Source: an uncultured Bacteroidales bacterium
GTDB lineage: Bacteria > Bacteroidota > Bacteroidia > Bacteroidales > P3
Length of the DNA: 39,821 nucleotides
Assembly: GCA_905233475.1 (NCBI GenBank)
Contig: CAJOEN010000013.1
Span: forward strand, 1 to 39,821
Direction of reading: 5' to 3'
Positions within the stretch are counted from its first letter, which is position 1; each line of letters begins with the position of its first letter. Of this stretch, positions 1-7,913 are shown piece by piece. The notes below the pieces were generated by a model. It was not told the origin of the DNA and searched no databases. It saw only the letters and a list, made by a program, of their open reading frames with translations. The position numbers and the translations under genes were made by a program.

Positions 1-97
1 TTTGACAAATTGCTGTTTGGCAAACCACATCATTGCTATATATCAATGCTTTACATTTTTATTACGTTGCCTATGATTTTTTATCGGACACTAATAA
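1..97 (-). mobile_element. Terminal fragment of an insertion sequence (left copy)
   Basis: Bases 3-97 are the exact reverse complement of 39727-39821 at the other end of the window, so the same element end occurs twice in opposite orientation, with the body running outward both times. The probable terminus is ATTAGTGTCCGATAAAA, read outward. Reading outward there is a short open frame from the ATG at 33 (MMWFAKQQFVK), which could be the start of a transposase cut by the window edge. The family is not established; an IS4-like element is a guess. The element lies only 6 bases past the hbd stop codon. Confidence 0.7.
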
Positions 98-103
98 AAG
101 GTA

Positions 104-940
104 TCAATATTTGTAGAAACCCTCGCCGGTTTTGCGTCCGAGCAGGCCAGCACGCACCATTTTGCGGAGCAGCGGGTGAGGACGGTATTTCGGGTCGCCA
201 AACTCTTTGTAAAGCACTTCCATAATAGCAAGGTTTACATCGTTGCCGATAAGGTCGGCCAAGGCGAGAGGACCCATCGGGTGGTTGGCTCCGAGCATCA
301 TGCATTTGTCGATGTCCTCAGCGGAGGCTATGCCGTCAGCCAAGATTCCGACAGCTTCGTTAATCATAGGAATAAGTATGCGGTTTACAACAAATCCCGG
401 TGCTTCGTTCACAACCACAGGGGTTTTGCCTATTTCGGTGGTGAGGTCCACTATGCACTTGCAAACCTCTTCGGAGGTGAGCTGACCTTTGATTACTTCA
501 ACAAGCGCCATGCGGTCGGCGGGGTTGAAGAAATGGCAGCCTATGAACTGCGAAGGACGGCCTGTGCTTGCAGCTATCTCGGTGATAGACAGCGAAGAAG
601 AGTTTGTAGCAAAGATGGTATCGGCCTTGCATATTTTATCCAATTCGCCAAAAACCTCTTTTTTGAGTTGCATATCCTCAACAGCGGCCTCTATTACGAG
701 GTCGGCGTCGGCAAAGGCAGCGTAGTCTGTGGTGGTGGTGATGTTTTTCAGTATGGCATCAACGGCATCCTGTGTCATCTTGCCTTTTTCCACCAATTTG
801 GCATACGATTTGGCTATAGAAGCCATAGCCTTGTCCAAACTTGCCTGAGTGCGGCTTTTCATTACAATGGGCATTTTAACGGCAAAAGCCTTAACAATGC
901 CTTTGGCCATAGTGCCAGTTCCTATTACACATATTTTCAT
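104..940 (-). CDS. hbd: 3-hydroxyacyl-CoA (3-hydroxybutyryl-CoA) dehydrogenase
   Basis: This cytoplasmic enzyme interconverts acetoacetyl-CoA and 3-hydroxybutyryl-CoA with NAD(P)H. The 278-residue length is typical of stand-alone Hbd/PaaH enzymes. The N-terminal Rossmann motif is GTGTMAKG (residues 7-14), slightly off the usual GxGxMG. The NSSS segment (113-116), the catalytic His136 in CHFFNP with Glu148 downstream, and the [10 protein letters not shown] segment that opens the C-terminal domain are all present. It is the second gene of an operon with the crotonase, 32 bases after that stop. The stop codon is intact although an insertion sequence begins just behind it, so any former downstream operon partner has been separated. 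The family is clear; preference for C4 substrates is inferred from the neighbour. Confidence 0.93.
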   Translation of the reverse strand: MKICVIGTGTMAKGIVKAFAVKMPIVMKSRTQASLDKAMASIAKSYAKLVEKGKMTQDAVDAILKNITTTTDYAAFADADLVIEAAVEDMQLKKEVFGELDKICKADTIFATNSSSLSITEIAASTGRPSQFIGCHFFNPADRMALVEVIKGQLTSEEVCKCIVDLTTEIGKTPVVVNEAPGFVVNRILIPMINEAVGILADGIASAEDIDKCMMLGANHPMGPLALADLIGNDVNLAIMEVLYKEFGDPKYRPHPLLRKMVRAGLLGRKTGEGFYKY

Positions 941-972
941 GATAATATTGTTTTTTTGTTTTAAAAATAATT

Positions 973-1752
973 CTATTCGTTTCTAAAGTTAGCCTGACGT
1001 TTGTTCAGAAAAGCGTCCATGCCTTCCTTCTGGTCCTTGGTGGCAAAGCATTTGCCGAACATGGTGTTCTCGTAGCTTATGGCTTTGTCGGCTTGCAGGT
1101 CGTACTCCTCGTTGATGCAGAGTTTGGCGTAGCGCACCGCGATTGGGGCGTTGGCGGCTATCTTTTTGGCCATTGCAACAGCTTCATCCATAAGTTGTTC
1201 CTGTGGATACACGGCATTCACGAGACCTATGCGCAGGGCTTCGTCGGCACGTATAACCTTGCCTGTATAAATCATCTCCTTGGCTATGCCCATGCCAACT
1301 ATGCGTGCAAGACGGCAAGTGCCCGAAAAACCGGGGATTATGCCTAATCCCACCTCGGGTTGGCCGAATTTGGCGTTAGCCGATGCTATGCGTATGTCGC
1401 AGGCCATGGCCAACTCGCAACCTCCACCCAAAGCGAAACCGTTTACAGCGGCAATCACAGGTATCGGCAAGGTCTCTATCTTGCGAAACACGTCGGCACC
1501 GCGTTTGCCAAAAGCAAAACCTTCCTGTTCGTTCAGGGTGCTCATCTCCGATATGTCGGCACCTGCCACAAAGGATTTCTCTCCGTCGCCGGTGATTATA
1601 AGCACACGTACGGCAGCCGTGTCTATGCTGTCCGCAAAAGCGTCAAGTTCGGCAAGCACCTGCGAGTTGAGGGCGTTTAGCGACTTGGGAGCAGAAATGG
1701 CAGCTACGCAAACATTATCTATATTATTGATTTTTAAATATTTATAATCCAT
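973..1752 (-). CDS. crt: Enoyl-CoA hydratase / 3-hydroxybutyryl-CoA dehydratase (crotonase)
   Basis: This crotonase-fold enzyme reversibly hydrates crotonyl-CoA to 3-hydroxybutyryl-CoA. It has 259 residues, the usual length. The oxyanion-hole region GADISEM (64-70) and both catalytic glutamates are present: Glu113 in GGGCELA and Glu133 in QPEVGLG, spaced 20 apart as in rat crotonase (144/164). Both acids argue for a hydratase rather than an isomerase. It is the first gene of the crt-hbd operon. A good promoter with -7 box TATATTTG lies at 1837-1844 on the minus strand. Butyryl-CoA dehydrogenase, thiolase and electron-transfer flavoprotein genes are not in the window, so whether the pathway makes butyrate or serves fatty-acid or amino-acid breakdown cannot be told. 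Confidence 0.92.
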   Translation of the reverse strand: MDYKYLKINNIDNVCVAAISAPKSLNALNSQVLAELDAFADSIDTAAVRVLIITGDGEKSFVAGADISEMSTLNEQEGFAFGKRGADVFRKIETLPIPVIAAVNGFALGGGCELAMACDIRIASANAKFGQPEVGLGIIPGFSGTCRLARIVGMGIAKEMIYTGKVIRADEALRIGLVNAVYPQEQLMDEAVAMAKKIAANAPIAVRYAKLCINEEYDLQADKAISYENTMFGKCFATKDQKEGMDAFLNKRQANFRNE

Positions 1753-2199
1753 ACTCGGTGTTTATTATTCGATACAAATTTTACAAACAGTTGATTTTTT
1801 GCAATTTATATGGAAATTCCCACATAAATTATAATGCAAATATACAAAATGTTTTTCAAACCGCAAAAATATTTTTAGCTCACGCACACATTGCTATATG
1901 GTAGGAAATATCAATAAAAAACGCCCTCTTGCCAAGAGCAAAATATCAATTATTGGCACAAAAAACTATATTTATAAGACATAATTTGTTAAAAATAACT
2001 CCATCCGTATTGAAAAAATTAGTATATTCGCAACGAGACCAATGAAATATTATATCAAGGGAACTCGCTGAGTACCAAAATATTACAGAGATATATTACA
2101 GTTATTTATACGTAATATATTTTCTTTTCCCCAAGGTTTATTTCATTGTCTGCGACTGAAAAAAGAGCACATGGACAACATAACAGAAAATAAACAGCA
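1753..2199. other. AT-rich divergent intergenic region (447 bp)
   Basis: This spacer lies between the divergently read crt and the fimbrillin-like gene. It holds the crt promoter (1837-1844) and, nearer the right gene, a weak -7-like TATATTCG at 2023-2030 (+). A 9-base inverted repeat, ATATATTAC / GTAATATAT, lies at 2091-2099 and 2112-2120, about 80 bases before the lipoprotein start. I see no credible small gene or structured RNA. Confidence 0.5.
1837..1844 (-). promoter_or_regulatory. -7 promoter box for crt-hbd
   Basis: On the minus strand this reads TATATTTG, a full match to the Bacteroidetes TAnnTTTG element. A TTTTGC at 1863-1868 sits about 19 bases upstream, the expected -33 spacing. 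The leader to the crt ATG is about 80 bases. Confidence 0.65.
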
Positions 2200-3045
2200 A
2201 TGAATATAAACTTCAGAAACATTGCAAAATTTATTGCCGCGCTTGCAGGGGTTGCCGCCACATTTTCCTGCTCCAAGGAACTAGCTCCCGACCCCGAGGA
2301 TGTGCACATTCAACACTCCATAACTGCCAAAGCAACCATGCCGCAGGACAATACATGGGTAGCTAACGACGAAATAAAAATCAATAACGGCAACTCACTT
2401 ACTGCACATGCACTTTTAAACAACAATAAGACAGCCGAGTTCTCAGGCACAGTAGAACCTTATCGGGAAAGTGCAGCGGCAGGTGCCGACGATATATATT
2501 GGGCTGTATATCCTACAACAATCTACGGTTCATCAAACAATCATAATCTCACCATAACATTTCCTGCTTCGCAAAGCATCGATTCCAATGTCTATATAGC
2601 TGGTTACGAAAAAATAGCCCATGATAATTATTATGTGGACTTTGAAATGAAAAATCTGGGAGCTCAGTTGCAGCTCACCCTTAAATCCACAACAGAAAAA
2701 GTCATAACGAGTTTGGTGTTTCATACAATGGAAAGCGGTAAATATTTATCCGGACAATATACTGTTTCTGCTTCCGACTTGACAAGCAACGGCAATTTTA
2801 GCATGCCCTCAAGCGGCGGCGATATTACTGTTAATTTGGGTTCCGGAATAACAATCAACAGTTCGTCTTCAAATACCGTCTATGTAATATTTCCTCCGAT
2901 AGACGCTTCGGCAAACGCAATCAAAATGACTGTATATGCCAACGACGATACGCATGCCACAACTTATATAACACAGAACTTCCAACGTAGCAAAGCTTAC
3001 CCCGGGGAAAATACATTCTCATCTTGGACAACAAACTCGAAATAG
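2200..3045 (+). CDS. Fimbrillin-like (Mfa-like) lipoprotein
   Basis: A predicted surface or periplasmic lipoprotein of 281 residues. The N-terminus has a basic start, a hydrophobic stretch and a lipobox ending at Cys24 (AATFSC). The next part resembles the fimbrillin/Mfa-like families of Bacteroidales, with an early TW-x-x-NDEIKI segment corresponding to the common W-x-x-GD-x-I motif, and a beta-rich, Ser/Thr/Asn-rich body throughout. Such proteins form the shaft or tip subunits of short type V pili, or serve as uncharacterised surface lipoproteins. It stands alone; no usher-like, anchor or other fimbrial genes are near, so a pilus role is only a possibility. Base composition is more AT-rich than its neighbours. 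A hairpin terminator follows the stop. Confidence 0.65.
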   Translation: MNINFRNIAKFIAALAGVAATFSCSKELAPDPEDVHIQHSITAKATMPQDNTWVANDEIKINNGNSLTAHALLNNNKTAEFSGTVEPYRESAAAGADDIYWAVYPTTIYGSSNNHNLTITFPASQSIDSNVYIAGYEKIAHDNYYVDFEMKNLGAQLQLTLKSTTEKVITSLVFHTMESGKYLSGQYTVSASDLTSNGNFSMPSSGGDITVNLGSGITINSSSSNTVYVIFPPIDASANAIKMTVYANDDTHATTYITQNFQRSKAYPGENTFSSWTTNSK

Positions 3046-3067
3046 ATATAAATTAAAGTAATGTCGC

Positions 3068-3088
3068 GGCGGATTTTACAAATCCGCC
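3068..3088 (+). terminator. Hairpin terminator overlapping the convergent gene end
   Basis: A perfect 9-bp stem (GGCGGATTT / AAATCCGCC) with a TAC loop is followed by CGTTTTG on the plus strand. It terminates the fimbrillin-like gene. The right arm encodes the last codons of the convergent ABC ATPase, whose stop codon (3076-3078) lies at the loop. Confidence 0.7.
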
Positions 3089-3822
3089 CGTTTTGTTATT
3101 TCGTTGTTGAACAAGAAATCGTTCAATTCCTTATTGTCGCAGGATATAACATCATGCCGTGTCCCCTCCCACCACAGTTGGCCGTTGTTTATAAACACTA
3201 TATGCTCCCCTATTTCGAGTACCGAGTTCATATCGTGGGTGTTGATGATGGTGGTAATGTTCAGTTCCTCAGTTATTTCCTTTATCAGTTTGTCGATAAG
3301 GATGGAGGTTTGCGGGTCTAGGCCCGAATTTGGCTCGTCGCAGAAGAGGTATTTGGGATTTGCCACTATAGCCCTTGCTATTGCCACACGTTTGCGCATA
3401 CCGCCGCTGAGTTCGGAGGCGTACAGGCTATGAGTTTTTGGCAAGTCCACACGCTCAAGGCAGAAATCCACACGTTTGTCCATCTCTGCCGCCGACAGTT
3501 TTGAGAACATCAGAAGCGGGAACCTAACGTTCTCGGCCACTGTCATGGAGTCGAACAGCGCTCCGCCCTGAAACACCATGCCAATCTCGCGCTTGAGGGC
3601 TGTGGTCTGCATTTCGTTCATGGATGAAAGTTGGCGCCCGTCGTAGAAAATCTCGCCCGAAGTAACTTTCTCCAGTCCGCTCACCGATTTCACAAGCACC
3701 GTCTTTCCGGAGCCACTACGTCCTATAACGAGGTTGGTAATACCCGTCTCAAAAACGGTGGATATGCCTTTAAGCACTTCCTTTTCGCCAAATTTCTTGT
3801 ATATGTCCCTAATCTCTATCAT
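3076..3822 (-). CDS. ABC transporter ATP-binding protein, MlaF type
   Basis: The cytoplasmic ATPase of an Mla/MCE-type lipid transporter. From the ATG at 3822 (MIEIRDIYKK) it has 248 residues. Walker A is GRSGSGKT (34-41), the ABC signature is LSGGM (138-142), and Walker B is YLFCDE (158-163) followed by PNSGLDP; the switch histidine is in NTHDMNS. The open frame runs 15 codons further upstream, but that start would overlap the permease gene, whereas 3822 leaves a 7-base gap and gives a standard N-terminus. It is co-transcribed with the MlaE-like permease. No MCE-domain (MlaD) gene follows, because a convergent lipoprotein gene comes next. Confidence 0.88.
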   Translation of the reverse strand: MIEIRDIYKKFGEKEVLKGISTVFETGITNLVIGRSGSGKTVLVKSVSGLEKVTSGEIFYDGRQLSSMNEMQTTALKREIGMVFQGGALFDSMTVAENVRFPLLMFSKLSAAEMDKRVDFCLERVDLPKTHSLYASELSGGMRKRVAIARAIVANPKYLFCDEPNSGLDPQTSILIDKLIKEITEELNITTIINTHDMNSVLEIGEHIVFINNGQLWWEGTRHDVISCDNKELNDFLFNNEITKRADL

Positions 3823-3829
3823 TGCAAAA

Positions 3830-4570
3830 TTATATAAGTATGCTTGTAAGAGCCAAGTTGGAGACAATCAGCACTATACAGCTCTCCACCACTGCCCTCG
3901 TGCTTGCCTGCCCAACCTCCAAAGCACCGCCCGTTACGGTATACCCTCTGAAACTTGACACCGAGGCTATTATAAAATTGTAAACTATTCCTTTGGTAAT
4001 GCCATAAACCATATCGTATGTCGCAAACTCCAGTTGCAGGCCGTCGAGGTACTCGTAGGAAGTTATAACACCGGAAATGACACCGAAAATCCATCCTCCT
4101 GCCAAGGCCGAAAACACGCTCAATATTACTATAATTGGGCTAAACAACATAAACGCCACTATCTTAGGCATTATCAAATAGTTAGCCGAGTTCACCCCCA
4201 TTATGTCAAGGGCATCGATTTGTTCGGTGATACGCATGGTACCGAGTTCCGAAGCTATACGCGACCCCACTTTGCCGGCAAGCACAAGACCTATCATTGT
4301 GGGAGCAAATTCGAGCATTATGGCTTTACGCGAAGTGTAACCCGTTATCCATGTGGGATATATGGGGTTGCTGAGGCTTGCGGCGAGCTGTATCACAACG
4401 GCGGCACCCACAAACGCGGATATTATACACGCTATGGGCAACGACTCTATGCCCAGAACCCTCATCTCGAAAAAAAGCTGTCTGCGAAAAGCCTTGCCGT
4501 TGTCGGGCTTGCGCAAAACTCTCCCCAACAGTATGAAATATGAGCCTACAGCATCCACAATTTTCTTCAT
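3830..4570 (-). CDS. ABC transporter permease, MlaE/YrbE family
   Basis: An integral inner-membrane subunit of 246 residues, normal for MlaE. It carries the family's conserved central part: GSRIASELGTMRITEQIDAL with the following MGVNSANYL, and the early segment around FVGAAVVIQLA. There are about five to six hydrophobic segments. In the known system MlaE pairs with the MlaF ATPase and an MCE protein to move phospholipids between inner and outer membranes; here permease and ATPase are adjacent (7-base gap) and the MCE partner must be elsewhere. A possible -7 box TAAATTTG lies at 4626-4633 on the minus strand. The family is clear; the transported lipid and direction are not. Confidence 0.88.
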   Translation of the reverse strand: MKKIVDAVGSYFILLGRVLRKPDNGKAFRRQLFFEMRVLGIESLPIACIISAFVGAAVVIQLAASLSNPIYPTWITGYTSRKAIMLEFAPTMIGLVLAGKVGSRIASELGTMRITEQIDALDIMGVNSANYLIMPKIVAFMLFSPIIVILSVFSALAGGWIFGVISGVITSYEYLDGLQLEFATYDMVYGITKGIVYNFIIASVSSFRGYTVTGGALEVGQASTRAVVESCIVLIVSNLALTSILI

Positions 4571-4687
4571 ATCACACTAAAAATAAGCCGTTTAATATTT
4601 AAAACCAAAAATAATTACACTTTTGCAAATTTACGAAAAAAACTACTAATGTATAGTGCCACAACCCTCCCCTTGACCTTACGTTTT

Positions 4688-5452
4688 TTAGAAATCTATC
4701 TCCGTCATCATCGGACAATGGTCGGAATGCATGGCGTCGGGCAGTATTACCGAACGTAACAATTTATCTTTCAGCGGTTCCGACACCATGATATAGTCTA
4801 TACGCCAACCCTTGTTATTGGCACGGGCATTGGCACGGTAGCTCCACCATGTGTATTGGTGCGGTTCTTGGTTGAAATGCCTGAAGCTGTCGATAAAGCC
4901 GCTGTCGATGAACTGCGACACCCAGTCGCGCTCTTCGGGCAGAAATCCCGACGAAGTAGCGTTGCGCACCGGATCGTGAATATCAATGGGACGGTGACAG
5001 ATGTTGAAGTCGCCACAGATTACGAGATTTGGACGTTCTTTTTTAAGTTCGTTGATATAATCTTGGAAGTAACTAAGCCACTGCATTTTAAAATCCTGCC
5101 GCTCGTCGCCCGAAGTCCCCGAAGGGTGGTAAACGCTTATAACACTCACATCGCCGTAGTCGGCACGGATAAAGCGTCCTTCGCTGTCGTACAGTGGATT
5201 AGAGATGCCCTCCACAACCTTGTCGGGATGACGTCTGGTGAGTATCGCCACTCCGCTGTAGCCCTTTTTCTGTGCCGAGAAAGAGTAAGTCTCGTAACCG
5301 AGGGCGGAAAACTCCATAACCGGAATTTGGTCGTATTGCGCTTTGGTCTCCTGAACACACAGCACATCGGGATTTGCGGCGGTTATCCATTCGGCAAGTC
5401 CTTTGCCCATAGCGGCACGTATGCCGTTTACGTTGTATGTAGCTATCTTCAT
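4688..5452 (-). CDS. xthA: Exodeoxyribonuclease III (AP endonuclease)
   Basis: A Mg-dependent DNA repair nuclease that cuts at abasic sites and degrades 3' ends. It has 254 residues, the usual ExoIII size. It starts with YNVNGIRA, has the metal-binding QETK, a central CGDFNICH, and ends with the catalytic triplet regions WRIDYIMVS and HSDHCP. The NPLYDSEGRF segment agrees with the ExoIII subgroup rather than sphingomyelinases or other members of the fold. It is the last gene of a minus-strand run of smpB, pepE, dxs and pcrA, but a 168-base AT-rich spacer separates it from pcrA, so it may have its own promoter. Confidence 0.95.
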   Translation of the reverse strand: MKIATYNVNGIRAAMGKGLAEWITAANPDVLCVQETKAQYDQIPVMEFSALGYETYSFSAQKKGYSGVAILTRRHPDKVVEGISNPLYDSEGRFIRADYGDVSVISVYHPSGTSGDERQDFKMQWLSYFQDYINELKKERPNLVICGDFNICHRPIDIHDPVRNATSSGFLPEERDWVSQFIDSGFIDSFRHFNQEPHQYTWWSYRANARANNKGWRIDYIMVSEPLKDKLLRSVILPDAMHSDHCPMMTEIDF

Positions 5453-5620
5453 ATCTGTTGAAATGTTGATTGTTTAACTGTTTAATTGTTGGTTGATATG
5501 TGTTAATTGTGGAATTGTTCTTCAATAAGTTTCCACTTAACTACAGGGGGCAGGGAGTATTTATCAAACCGTAAATTTTTATTGTACATTACTAATCACT
5601 AATTACTCATTACTAATTAA
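5453..5620. repeat. AT-rich low-complexity spacer with short iterated words
   Basis: Two stretches (5461-5525 and 5588-5625) consist of loosely iterated words: variants of TTGTTTAACTG/TTAATTGTTG in the first and of ACTAATTACTCATT in the second. This resembles the filler seen between genes in many Bacteroidales genomes. I found no coding sense or stable structure in it. Confidence 0.4.
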
Positions 5621-7909
5621 TTAAATTATTTCGAGTTTTGCAAATTGCAACATCATTTTTTTCTGACCGAAAGCTGGAAAAAACACCATCGCGGCTCGGC
5701 TTCCGCCCTCGCCTTCGACGCTAAGCACCTTGCCTTCGCCGAATTTGGCATGCATAACGCGCATTCCTGCCTGAATGCTGTCGCGTTGCTCGGCGGTGTT
5801 TCCTGCAGTGGGGCCGTACTGCACACGTTTCAGTTTGGGGGAGTTGAGCGGCTTTTTCGGTGTAAGCGGCTTAAGCCGCGGTAGTTCGCCAATTTTGGGG
5901 AACATCGAATCCTGACGTGGCATATCGATATATTTGTCTTCTATCTCGTTCACAAAACGGCTCAGCTCCTGACTCGACGACTTCCCCCATTGGTATCGGA
6001 ACTGTGCGTTGGAAAGTATCAGGCGTTTTTCGGCGCGGGTAACGGCAACGTAGAAAAGCCTACGTTCCTCCTCAAGGTCTTTGCGGTCCATCACCGACAT
6101 CTGCGAGGGAAAGAGATTCTCCTCCATTCCGGCCACAAATACATATGGAAATTCCAGTCCTTTGGCCGAATGTATCGTCATAAGCGACACTTGGTCGGCG
6201 TTTTTGTCGTCCTTGTCCTCGTCGGTGAGCAAAAGAACCTGTTGCAGGTACATATCGAGGGTTTTAAGCCCTGTCGTTTCGGATATCTGGGCATCTTCGC
6301 CCTCGGAGCCCGGGGTGATGTCGTCCTCTTTTTCGCAAAACTCCTGAATGGCGTTGAGCAACTCCTCTATATTCTCCACACGGTTGGCGTTGTCGGGGTC
6401 TTCGTCGGATTTCAGCTCGCGAATCACTCCCGATTTATAAATCACGTCCTTGGCCAAATCGTAGGCGTTGAGGGTGTACAGCTGCGATGTAAACACCTGT
6501 ATCATCAACTTGAAATCGTTGATTTTGTTGAGGGCGGCCTGCCCTATGTCGAGACCGAAGTCGCCTATATTCTCTATCACAGTCCAGCAGCTGATTTCGT
6601 TGTCGGAAGCGGCGAGCTGAATTTTTTCCATAGTAGTGTCGCCAATACCGCGTTTGGGATAGTTTATTATACGTAGCAAAGCTTCGTCGTCGTGGTTGTT
6701 CACCACTAACCTCAGGTATGCCAGTGTGTCTTTCAGCTCCTTACGGCGATAGAACGATATGCCCGAATACACCTTGTACGGTATGCGACTTTTAATAAGG
6801 GCATCCTCGATGGCACGCGACTGCACGTTGTTGCGGTACAGCACCGCGAAATGGCGGTATTCGGCGTTATCCTCGGCTTTCAGCGAAAGTATTGTGTTTG
6901 CAATCATAGCCCCTTCGGTACGCTCGTCGGTTGCAGTAAGCAGGGTTATGCGTTCACCAACGGCGTTGCTTGTCCAAACATTCTTGAAAATCTGTTCTTT
7001 ATTATTGAAAATCACACTGTTGGCCGCATTTACAATATTTTGTGTGGAACGATAGTTCTGTTCCAGCTTGAACTGCTGTGCCGACGGGTAGTCGCGTTTG
7101 AAATTGAGTATATTCTGTATATTAGCACCACGGAAGGCATAAATACTCTGAGCGTCGTCGCCCACCACGCAGATGTTCTCGTAACGCGCAGCCAATTTCT
7201 TGACTATCAGATACTGAGCAAAGTTGGTATCCTGATACTCGTCCACAAGTATATAACGGAAACGCTCCTGATATTTTAGAAGCGCTTCGGGGAAATCGCG
7301 TAACAGTATGTTTGTATTGAACAGCAGGTCGTCGAAATCCATTGCCATAGCGTTGCGCAGACGCTGGTTGTACAAACGGTAAATCTCGCCTATAAGCGGT
7401 TTTTTAGATTGAATATCAGACTGTTGTATTTCAGGATTGGAGGCATAGTCTTCGGGCGACATCAGACTACTTTTGGCCGCCGATATACGACTGTGAACAA
7501 AAGAGTGGTTGTAGTTTTTGGGGTCGAGGTTGAGTTGTTTTACAATCTGCTTTATGGCGTTTTTGCTGTCGTCGGTGTCGTATATAGTAAAGGAGTGGAT
7601 ATAGCCTATTTTATCGGCTTCGAAGCGCAGTATCCTTGCAAAAATGGAGTGGAAAGTACCCATCCATATATTTTTTGCTTCGGGACCAACGAGGGTCTCA
7701 ATACGCTCTTTCATCTCTTTGGCGGCCTTGTTAGTGAATGTAAGTGCAAGTATGTTGAAAGAGTCCACACCTTCGTCGATAAGGTGTGCTATTCGGTAGG
7801 TGAGGGTGCGTGTTTTTCCGGAGCCTGCACCGGCTATAATCATCACCGGCCCTTCCTTTACCATTGCCGCACGGCGTTGTTCGTCGTTAAGTTCGTCTAA
7901 CAATCCCAT
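5621..7909 (-). CDS. pcrA: ATP-dependent DNA helicase, UvrD/PcrA type
   Basis: A superfamily 1A 3'-5' helicase of 762 residues that acts in nucleotide-excision and mismatch repair and in removing proteins from DNA. Motifs appear in order: Q-motif region LNDEQRRA, Walker A AGAGSGKT (26-33), motif Ia ALTFTNKAA, motif II DEYQDTN, motif III VGDDAQSIYAFRGA, motif IV QNYRST, motif V TIHSAKGLEF, and motif VI VAVTRAEKRL. The C-terminal GMRVMHAKFGEGKVL segment is the usual tail of PcrA/UvrD proteins. It starts 4 bases after the dxs stop and is probably translated from the dxs transcript. UvrD and PcrA cannot be told apart with certainty here; both names are used in this phylum. Confidence 0.94.
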   Translation of the reverse strand: MGLLDELNDEQRRAAMVKEGPVMIIAGAGSGKTRTLTYRIAHLIDEGVDSFNILALTFTNKAAKEMKERIETLVGPEAKNIWMGTFHSIFARILRFEADKIGYIHSFTIYDTDDSKNAIKQIVKQLNLDPKNYNHSFVHSRISAAKSSLMSPEDYASNPEIQQSDIQSKKPLIGEIYRLYNQRLRNAMAMDFDDLLFNTNILLRDFPEALLKYQERFRYILVDEYQDTNFAQYLIVKKLAARYENICVVGDDAQSIYAFRGANIQNILNFKRDYPSAQQFKLEQNYRSTQNIVNAANSVIFNNKEQIFKNVWTSNAVGERITLLTATDERTEGAMIANTILSLKAEDNAEYRHFAVLYRNNVQSRAIEDALIKSRIPYKVYSGISFYRRKELKDTLAYLRLVVNNHDDEALLRIINYPKRGIGDTTMEKIQLAASDNEISCWTVIENIGDFGLDIGQAALNKINDFKLMIQVFTSQLYTLNAYDLAKDVIYKSGVIRELKSDEDPDNANRVENIEELLNAIQEFCEKEDDITPGSEGEDAQISETTGLKTLDMYLQQVLLLTDEDKDDKNADQVSLMTIHSAKGLEFPYVFVAGMEENLFPSQMSVMDRKDLEEERRLFYVAVTRAEKRLILSNAQFRYQWGKSSSQELSRFVNEIEDKYIDMPRQDSMFPKIGELPRLKPLTPKKPLNSPKLKRVQYGPTAGNTAEQRDSIQAGMRVMHAKFGEGKVLSVEGEGGSRAAMVFFPAFGQKKMMLQFAKLEII

Positions 7910-7913
7910 AATA

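Noticed and set aside
2091-2120. Invertible promoter (phase-variable switch) at the fimbrillin-like gene
   Set aside because: The arms are short and the spacer is only 12 bases, too small for a promoter-bearing inverton; no recombinase gene is near.
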